Assembly: GCA_019119335.1 (NCBI GenBank)
Contig: DWXF01000021.1
Span: 1 to 64,000, forward strand
Reading direction: 5' to 3'
Origin: Candidatus Flavonifractor merdavium
GTDB lineage: Bacteria > Bacillota > Clostridia > Oscillospirales > Oscillospiraceae
Length of the DNA: 64,000 nt
Under the pieces are notes generated by a model that worked only from the letters and a program-made list of their open reading frames with translations, ran no database searches and had not been told where the DNA came from. Within the stretch, counting starts at the first letter, position 1; each line of letters starts with the position of its first letter. A program made the position numbers and the translations under genes. Of the stretch, positions 58,590-64,000 are shown in pieces.

Positions 58590-60383
58590 CTATTCGATCT
58601 GGTGCTCCTTCAGCTTGCCGTAAAACACGGTCTTGGATATGCCCAGCTGCTTCATGGCCTTGCTCCGGCTGCCGCCGCACCGGGCCAGGGTCTGCCGGAG
58701 GATCCTGGCCTCCTCCCGCTTGAGCAGCTCCTTCCAGGTGCCGCCCTCCGGTTCGCTCTCCAGGTGGATGTGCTCGGGATAGATGATATCCGACTCGGAG
58801 AGGGCCACCGCCCGCTCCAGCACGTTTTCCAGCTCCCGGATGTTGCCCGGCCAGCGGTAGGACATCAGCCGGCTGAAGGCCTCGCCGGAGAGCTGCTTGC
58901 GGGGGGCGCGGTACTTTTCCACAATTTTCTCCATCAGGTCGTTGATGAGAAAGCACACGTCCTCCTGGCAGTCCCGCAGGGGCGGCAGCTCCAGGGAAAA
59001 GCCGCTGAGGCGGTAGTACAGGTCCTGCCGGAACCGTCCAGCGGCCACCTCCTCCCGCAGGCTGCGGTTGGTGGCGGCCAGGATGCGCACATCCACCGGG
59101 ATGGGCTGGGTGGAGCCCACCCGGCAGACCTCCTTGTTCTGGATCACGTGGAGCAGCTTGGCCTGGATGTTCAGGGGGATCTCCCCGATCTCGTCCAGGA
59201 AGATGGTGCCCCCGTCGGCGCTCTCAAAAAAGCCCGCCTTGCCCTTGGGGTTGGCCCCGGTGAAGGCGCCCCCCACATAGCCGAACATCTCGCTTTCAAA
59301 GAGGGTGGGGGCGATGGTGGAGCAGTCCACCGTCACCACGGGCCCCTTCCGGGGCTGGAGCTGGCAGATGGTACGGGCCAGAAAGGACTTGCCCGTGCCG
59401 CTCTCCCCCGTGATGAGAATGTTGCAGTCCAGCTGGGAGAGCTTGTAGGCGTAGCGCCGGACGGAGGCCGAGCTCTCTCCCCCGCCCAGGGCCGGAGCCA
59501 GGGCTCCCTCCTCCCCCTGGCGGTACTTCTCCTCGGCGGAGCGGATGACATTGTTGCGCTCCAGAATGGCGTCCCACAGATCCTCCACGTTCCGGAACTT
59601 GACGATGACCCCCTCCGGTCCGTCCTCCCCTGCCACCGGCAGGATGGAGGCGATGAGCTCATAGCCGTTGACTTCGTAGGCGGTGTCCACATATTGCTCC
59701 GCCTGGCCCGCCAGCACCTGGGCCAGATGGGCCTCAAACAGCGCCCCCTCGAAGAAGTCCTGAAAATGGTACCCCTCCACGCAGATCTCGTATCCGGTCT
59801 CCTTGGCCATATAGGGCGCGCCCTGGAGCAGATTGCGGATGGACTCCTTCCGGGCGGAGTAACCCTTTTCCTCCCAGAACTTCACCTCCAGGGTGGCGCC
59901 GTCCAGAATCACCATCTGGCCGATGGAGAGGAAATAGTCGATGGTATAGGGCACCCCGTCCACCAGCACGGAGGCGGACTTGTTTTCAATGGTCACGGTG
60001 ATGGAGCGGGAGCGGAAGGCGGTCTGGAGCTGGAGCCGGTCGGCGTCCCGGCTGGGCAGGAATTTGTATACCGCCCGGCTGCCCGGCGTCTGGTACCGGC
60101 CCACGGCCACGATCCGGTCCCCCGTCCGCAGCCTGCGCTCCTGGATACCGATGCAGGCCAGGTCCTCCGGCGTCAGTCCGCCGTCGTCGGCGCCGATGGC
60201 GGTGTCCGCCAGGATCACCACGTCCCCCGGCTCCAGCCGGCCGGCGCCATGGGGGTGGGGGCTGCGGTTGAACAGGCCGAAACGCTGCTTGGCCCGCTGG
60301 TTGATGTGGGTAATGATTCCCTGCCGGTCCAACGTGAGGACAGCGTGGGAGGATGCGTCTAGCAAACTCTGTAACAGGCTCAT
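58590..60383 (-). CDS. Sigma-54-dependent activator (PAS-AAA-Fis)
   Basis: 597 aa, ATG after AAGGGAG. The N-terminus begins with a PAS-like segment (LLDASSHAVLTLDRQGIITHIN); a second PAS-like region spans ~195-290 (VNGYELIASILPV). The AAA+ core has Walker A GESGTGKS, GAFTGA, Walker B IFLDEIGE and WPGNIRELEN, and the Fis-type C-terminus (RSKAMKQLGISKTVFYGKL). Immediately downstream is a symporter with a perfect sigma-54 promoter, the probable target. An amino acid or a derived signal is a sensible ligand, but this is inference. Confidence 0.9.
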   Translation of the reverse strand: MSLLQSLLDASSHAVLTLDRQGIITHINQRAKQRFGLFNRSPHPHGAGRLEPGDVVILADTAIGADDGGLTPEDLACIGIQERRLRTGDRIVAVGRYQTPGSRAVYKFLPSRDADRLQLQTAFRSRSITVTIENKSASVLVDGVPYTIDYFLSIGQMVILDGATLEVKFWEEKGYSARKESIRNLLQGAPYMAKETGYEICVEGYHFQDFFEGALFEAHLAQVLAGQAEQYVDTAYEVNGYELIASILPVAGEDGPEGVIVKFRNVEDLWDAILERNNVIRSAEEKYRQGEEGALAPALGGGESSASVRRYAYKLSQLDCNILITGESGTGKSFLARTICQLQPRKGPVVTVDCSTIAPTLFESEMFGYVGGAFTGANPKGKAGFFESADGGTIFLDEIGEIPLNIQAKLLHVIQNKEVCRVGSTQPIPVDVRILAATNRSLREEVAAGRFRQDLYYRLSGFSLELPPLRDCQEDVCFLINDLMEKIVEKYRAPRKQLSGEAFSRLMSYRWPGNIRELENVLERAVALSESDIIYPEHIHLESEPEGGTWKELLKREEARILRQTLARCGGSRSKAMKQLGISKTVFYGKLKEHQIE

Positions 60384-60498
60384 GGAACGGACTCCCTTTT
60401 CCCGGTTTCAAGTATAGCGGTCTATTATAGCACATCGCCCCCGGCCCGTCGAGGGACGCCGGAGGGGGAAAGGCGGCCCGTCCCGTGGGCAAAGCCGG

Positions 60499-60756
60499 TC
60501 AGAGCCGGGCCAGAACGTCCTCCAGTTCCAGCGTGGTGAAGCCGTCCTCCAGGATAAAGCAGGGGATCCCCAGGGTGCCGTTGGCCTTGGGCCCGTCAAA
60601 CAGGGAGCTGCTCTCCCGCAGAGCCAGGAAGGCCTTCAGATCGGCAAGGCTGGCCGACAGATTCTGAAAGGTGATATTCACCTTCCGGGCCGCCAGGACG
60701 TTGATGGCGTACAGGGTGTCGGCACAGAGATGGCTGCCGATGATCGTAACATGCAT
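60499..60756 (-). CDS. Glutaredoxin-like protein with a single active-site cysteine
   Basis: 85 aa, ATG after AGGAG. Thioredoxin fold: beta strand VTIIGS, then HLCADT where dithiol glutaredoxins have CxxC; the cis-proline loop appears as LGIPCFIL. The second cysteine of CxxC is absent, so a monothiol or non-redox role is likely. It lies 38 bases after the MalY-type gene and is probably co-transcribed from the sigma-54 promoter. Confidence 0.75.
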   Translation of the reverse strand: MHVTIIGSHLCADTLYAINVLAARKVNITFQNLSASLADLKAFLALRESSSLFDGPKANGTLGIPCFILEDGFTTLELEDVLARL

Positions 60757-60794
60757 GGTTTTTTACTCCTATCGCGTCATAATCAAAGGAAATA

Positions 60795-61964
60795 TTACAG
60801 GGCGTTGACCGCCTGCTCCAGCTGGGCCATGGCCCGCTCCAGCACGCTGCGGGGGCAGGCGGCGTTGAGGCGCATGAATCCGTTCAGGCTGCGGCTGAAG
60901 GTCCAGCCCTCGTTCAGGCCCAGGCCCGCCTTTTCTATCATGAACTTCCGCAGGGCCTCATTGTCCAGCCCCAGACCCCGGCAGTCCAGCCACATCAGGT
61001 AGGTGGCGTCGGGGGCGTAGGTCTTGATTTTGGGGATGTGCTTGGCGCAGTAGTCCACCACATAGTCGAAGTTGGCCGACAGATAGGGCAGCAGCTGCTC
61101 CAGCCACTCCTCCCCGTGGTTGAAGGCGGCCGCCATGGCGGTGAGGGAGAAGGCGTTGTTGCGGTGGATGTCCATGCTCATCCAGTAGTGGTCAAAGACC
61201 TCCTTCATGTGGCGGTTGGGAAACACCACGGTGGAGGCCTGCAGGCCGGCCAGATTGAAGGTTTTGGTGCCGGAAATGCCGGTCACCACATATTGGGCAA
61301 TCTCCGGGGAGAGGGTGGCGGTGGGGGTGTGCTTTTTTCCGTGGAAGATCAGGTCGGAGTGGATCTCGTCGGAGAACAGCATGACGTGGTGCTTCATGCA
61401 CAGCTCCGCCATCCGCCGCAGCTCCTCCGGGGTCCACACGATGCCCAGGGGGTTGTGGGGATTGCACAGCAGGAACAGGTCCACCTGCTCCAGCTTGGCC
61501 TCAAAGTCCGCCCAGTCCATCTCCCACTTGCCGCCCCGCTCCACAAAGTGGTTCTCCACCACCTTGCGGCCCGCGGCCTCCGTCATGTCGTAGAACTCGG
61601 AATACACCGGGGTCTGGATGAGCACGCTGCCCCCCTCCGGGGTGAACAGCCTGACCATGGCGCTGATGGACTGCACCACCCCCAGGCTGAAGCTCATCAG
61701 GGAGGGGTCGATCTCCCAGTTGTTGCGCCGCTTCTGCCAGCCCCGGATGGCCTCAAAGTACCAGTCCGGGCGGCTGGTGTAGCCCCAGACGCCCTCCTGG
61801 GCCCGGGCGGTCAGGGCGTCAATTATGGGCTGGGCGGTCTGAAAGTCCATGTCGGCCACCCACAGGGGGATCACCTGGTCCGTTCCAAACTTCTTAACCC
61901 GCTCGTCATATTTGGCCGCACAGTTGTCCTTGCGGTCAACCACGGCGTCAAAATTATACTTCAT
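60795..61964 (-). CDS. MalY/PatB-type PLP aminotransferase or cystathionine beta-lyase
   Basis: 389 aa; ATG at 61964 with AAAGGATGG. Fold I PLP enzyme: PLP lysine in SGTKTFNLAGLQ, NPHNPLGIVWT, DEIHSDLIF, C-terminal arginine in GFMRLNAACP. The MalY/PatB group cleaves C-S bonds of cystathionine and cysteine conjugates, giving thiol, pyruvate and ammonia; some act as aminotransferases. A sigma-54 promoter and an upstream activator gene suggest induction by its amino-acid-like substrate. The glutaredoxin-like gene follows. Confidence 0.88.
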   Translation of the reverse strand: MKYNFDAVVDRKDNCAAKYDERVKKFGTDQVIPLWVADMDFQTAQPIIDALTARAQEGVWGYTSRPDWYFEAIRGWQKRRNNWEIDPSLMSFSLGVVQSISAMVRLFTPEGGSVLIQTPVYSEFYDMTEAAGRKVVENHFVERGGKWEMDWADFEAKLEQVDLFLLCNPHNPLGIVWTPEELRRMAELCMKHHVMLFSDEIHSDLIFHGKKHTPTATLSPEIAQYVVTGISGTKTFNLAGLQASTVVFPNRHMKEVFDHYWMSMDIHRNNAFSLTAMAAAFNHGEEWLEQLLPYLSANFDYVVDYCAKHIPKIKTYAPDATYLMWLDCRGLGLDNEALRKFMIEKAGLGLNEGWTFSRSLNGFMRLNAACPRSVLERAMAQLEQAVNAL

Positions 61965-62004
61965 TACATACCATCCTTTCCCGGTGAGGTTTGCCCTCTG
62001 TTTG

Positions 62005-62020
62005 AGCAAGGGACGTGCCG
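62005..62020 (-). promoter_or_regulatory. Sigma-54 promoter of the MalY-type gene
   Basis: CGGCACGTCCCTTGCT on the minus strand: only the first base departs from TGGCACG-N4-TTGCW. The -12 GC is about 42 bases upstream of the ATG. Confidence 0.85.
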
Positions 62021-62151
62021 GATTCCCGTTCTCCCGCCAGCTTTTTGATCCGTCCCCTCATTTTATTCATCCTGCCTAAGTTTTTAGCTCCCATTTTATG
62101 CAACAGGCACAGGGGAACCCACGGAGCGCCCCCGGGGGCCGCCCATTTAAC

Positions 62152-62197
62152 TGGTTAAACCATGACCTGTTTTATAATTGGTTAATCCGATTGACCA
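62152..62197. promoter_or_regulatory. Two TGGTTAA-type dyads, candidate activator sites
   Basis: TGGTT-A-AACCA at 62152-62162 and TGGTTAATC-C-GATTGACCA at 62179-62197 (one mismatch), centres ~31 bp apart. They lie ~150-180 bp upstream of the -12 element, in the gap between the activator gene and its probable target. Confidence 0.6.
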
Positions 62198-62215
62198 TTT
62201 TTTGGTTCTTTCGGG

Positions 62216-64000
62216 CTATTTGGCCAGCCGCTGGGCCCAGAGCCGGCCGTTGGGGGTCAGGCAGGTGCCTCCCCTGCCTCTGCCCACCCGGGCCAGCCCC
62301 TGCTGGCTGAGGGCCAGGAGGATGCGCCGGATCTCCTGCTGGGAGCAGGTGAGCCCTGCCTCTCTGGCCGCCTTCAGCAGGCTCTCCCGGCCCGCGCCCC
62401 CGCCGTTCTCTCCCGCCTGGTAGAGATACTGGAGGACAAAGTCCTGGTCCCGGCTGGGGTACTCCTTCAGATAGGGAAAGCCGGGAGTGGGGGCGTCGGG
62501 GGGCGCCCCGCCGCCCTCGCCGGACACGGGCAGGTAGTGGAAGGTGGGAGGCAGGTCCTCTGGGCCGATTACGGGGCTGCCCACATAGCTGAAATACTCC
62601 ACCACGTTGCGCAGCTCCCGGATATTGCCCCGCCACTGGTGGGTCAGCAGCAGCTGCTTTACCTCCGGAGAGAGGGTGAACTCCGCCCCGTTCTCCCTGC
62701 GGAACTCCTCAATAAGCAGCAGCAGGTCCTCGCCCCGCTCCCGCAGCGGGGGGATCAGGACCGGCAGGGTATTGAGCCGGTAATAGAGGTCCCGCCGGAA
62801 GCTGCCCGCCTCCACCCGCTCCTCCAGGTCCTCGTTGGTTGCGGCCACAATGCGCACATCCACGGGGATGATGCGGTTTCCCCCCACCCGCATGATCTCC
62901 CGCTCCTGCAGCACCCGCAGAAGCTTGCACTGGAGGGCGGCGCTCATCCCCTCCACCTCGTCCAGAAACAGGGTGCCCTTGTGGGCAAATTCAAACAGCC
63001 CGGGCTTGCCCCCCCGTCTGGCCCCGGTAAAGGCCCCCTCCTCGTAGCCGAACAGCTCGCTCTCCAGCAGATTTTCCGGCATGGCGGCGCAGTTGATGGC
63101 CACAAAGGGGCTGGAGGAGCGGAGGGAGGCCCGGTGGATGGAGTGGGCGAACAGCTCCTTTCCGGTGCCGGTCTCCCCGATGAGCAGGATGGGCAGCTGG
63201 GTCTGGGACATCTTGTTCAGCATGGTAATGCACCGCCGCAGGGCCGGGGAGTCCCCCCGCACGTCGGCGAAGGTGTACTTGGCCCGATATCCCTTGTGGT
63301 GCAGCTGGGTGCGCAGCTCGTTCTGCCGGTTTTCCGCGTCGGAGAACCGCTGGACGGTGGCAAAGGCGCCGATACAGTTGCCCCCCCGGAGCACAGGGGT
63401 CACCGCCACGTTCATATTGACCTCCCCCACCCCCACCACGCTGGCCGGCTGGGGCCGTTCCTCCCGCAGGCAGGCGTCAAAGGGGATAAAGGGGTAGACC
63501 TGCCCGGCGGGCTGCCCCAGGGCCTCCGTCCGGGGGATTCCGGTCAGCTCCTCCATCTTCCTGTTGCAGGCAAACACCTGGCCGTGCTCGTTTACCCCCA
63601 CCAGACCCTCGTCCAGAATCTCCATCAGCATGTCGAACTGGCTCTCCAGACGCAGGCCCCTGGAGAACACCCGGTCGAAGCTGTATGTGTTGGTGGCCAC
63701 CTCCTCCTGGTACCGCCGAAAGGCCTCCGACTCCAGCAGGTCCTCGTAGCCCAGGCGCAGGGCGGCCTCGATCATGGTGGAGCTGGTACACACCCGCTGG
63801 CCGATGTCGATGATCTCCCTGGCCCCCTCCGGCACATAGCGGCTCTCCCTGGGGGTGATCACATAGTCGTATTTGGACATGTCGGGCCGGGGGGCGCCGG
63901 GGTGGTAGAGGTCCATCAGCAGCTGGTTCACCCCCAGCTGGTTGAGGTGGACCACCGCCTCCCGGCACATCTTCTGGCTCAGGTTTACAAACAGCGCCCG
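62216..64000 (-). CDS. Sigma-54-dependent activator with C-terminal winged helix, 5' truncated by window
   Basis: The open frame runs to the window edge, so the N-terminus is missing; 594 codons are visible. An uncharacterised N-terminal sensor (~1-100, FVNLSQKMC...YDYVITPRESRY) is followed by a PAS domain (~125-220; LDEGLVGVNEHGQVFACN), an AAA+ core with GETGTGKE, GAFTGA and FLDEVEG, and WRGNIRELRN. The last ~80 residues lack the usual Fis helix-turn-helix; instead a winged-helix-like region (SQQEIRRILLALSQQGLARVGRGRG) is present. Its target is probably the MalY-type gene downstream. Confidence 0.88.
   Translation of the reverse strand, partial: RALFVNLSQKMCREAVVHLNQLGVNQLLMDLYHPGAPRPDMSKYDYVITPRESRYVPEGAREIIDIGQRVCTSSTMIEAALRLGYEDLLESEAFRRYQEEVATNTYSFDRVFSRGLRLESQFDMLMEILDEGLVGVNEHGQVFACNRKMEELTGIPRTEALGQPAGQVYPFIPFDACLREERPQPASVVGVGEVNMNVAVTPVLRGGNCIGAFATVQRFSDAENRQNELRTQLHHKGYRAKYTFADVRGDSPALRRCITMLNKMSQTQLPILLIGETGTGKELFAHSIHRASLRSSSPFVAINCAAMPENLLESELFGYEEGAFTGARRGGKPGLFEFAHKGTLFLDEVEGMSAALQCKLLRVLQEREIMRVGGNRIIPVDVRIVAATNEDLEERVEAGSFRRDLYYRLNTLPVLIPPLRERGEDLLLLIEEFRRENGAEFTLSPEVKQLLLTHQWRGNIRELRNVVEYFSYVGSPVIGPEDLPPTFHYLPVSGEGGGAPPDAPTPGFPYLKEYPSRDQDFVLQYLYQAGENGGGAGRESLLKAAREAGLTCSQQEIRRILLALSQQGLARVGRGRGGTCLTPNGRLWAQRLAK

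Noticed and set aside
1-64000. CRISPR arrays, tRNA/rRNA genes, insertion sequences
   Set aside because: I looked for spaced direct repeats, transposase motifs and RNA gene signatures and saw none; a dedicated search (tRNAscan, Infernal, ISfinder) would be needed to exclude small ones.

Overview
The window is a GC-rich, densely coded chromosomal stretch. Its content (a HndA/HndC-type NADH/ferredoxin module, three sigma-54 activators, a beta-keto acid cleavage enzyme, a 2,4-dienoyl-CoA-reductase-like flavoenzyme, Ter stress genes, AGGAGG-type ribosome binding sites) suggests an anaerobic Clostridia member, probably an Oscillospiraceae-type gut bacterium of the Flavonifractor/Lawsonibacter/Intestinimonas kind. 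That placement is inferred from gene content only. I see no rRNA, tRNA, CRISPR array or transposase.

Layout. 1-0.3 kb: tail of an FGGY kinase (glycerol kinase type). 0.4-6.5 kb: remnant of a conjugative or plasmid-like island, with a DnaB-type ATPase fused to a possible initiator domain, a VirD4/TraG-like ATPase lacking membrane segments, a ClpP protease and three unknown proteins, next to an AT-rich gap full of dyads. 7-10.4 kb: a LysR regulator, a HndA-like subunit, and a junction where the 5' parts of a HndC-like gene and a MATE efflux gene face each other, both without 3' ends. The MATE remnant keeps a strong promoter, a three-codon leader ORF and an attenuator. 10.8-12.8 kb: a HAD phosphatase and an MFS exporter. 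12.9-27.6 kb: a sugar- or polyol-like catabolic locus. Two divergent operons (flavin ene-reductase, Zn-ADH, FGGY kinase, Fe-ADH; and 2-hydroxyacid dehydrogenase plus a complete ribose-type ABC importer) share an intergenic region with two TTCCGTT-N4-AACGGAA-type dyads, followed by a PRD regulator and a class II aldolase.

27.7-39 kb is the most interesting region. A phloretin/DAPG-hydrolase-like protein, a cyclase-family metal hydrolase, a DUF362 Fe-S protein with an 89-residue partner, a carnitine-dehydrogenase-like 3-hydroxyacid dehydrogenase, a beta-keto acid cleavage enzyme, a thiolase, an Fe-ADH and an OFA-type MFS transporter surround one sigma-54 activator. Four near-perfect -24/-12 promoters serve four transcription units, and GCAACA-containing motifs lie about 67-75 bp upstream of the -12 element of each. 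This looks like a self-contained sigma-54 regulon. The enzyme set resembles anaerobic breakdown of a 1,3-diketone ring such as dihydrophloroglucinol to acetoacetate and acetyl-CoA, but the substrate is a hypothesis.

39-53.8 kb: a 12-gene tellurium-resistance-like (Ter) stress operon running leftward: YceG, TelA, three TerD, TerA, a Ca-type P-type ATPase, rhomboid, PRTase-TRSP, StiP, HAD, and a trypsin-like protease whose N-terminus resembles YceG. A divergent CitE-like lyase sits beside it. 53.9-55.4 kb: an unknown membrane protein/YdcF pair. 55.6-60.4 kb: lysA, a neutral-amino-acid-like DAACS symporter with its own sigma-54 promoter, and the second sigma-54 activator. 60.5-64 kb: a glutaredoxin-like protein and a MalY-type C-S lyase/aminotransferase with a sigma-54 promoter, then the third sigma-54 activator, which runs off the window edge.
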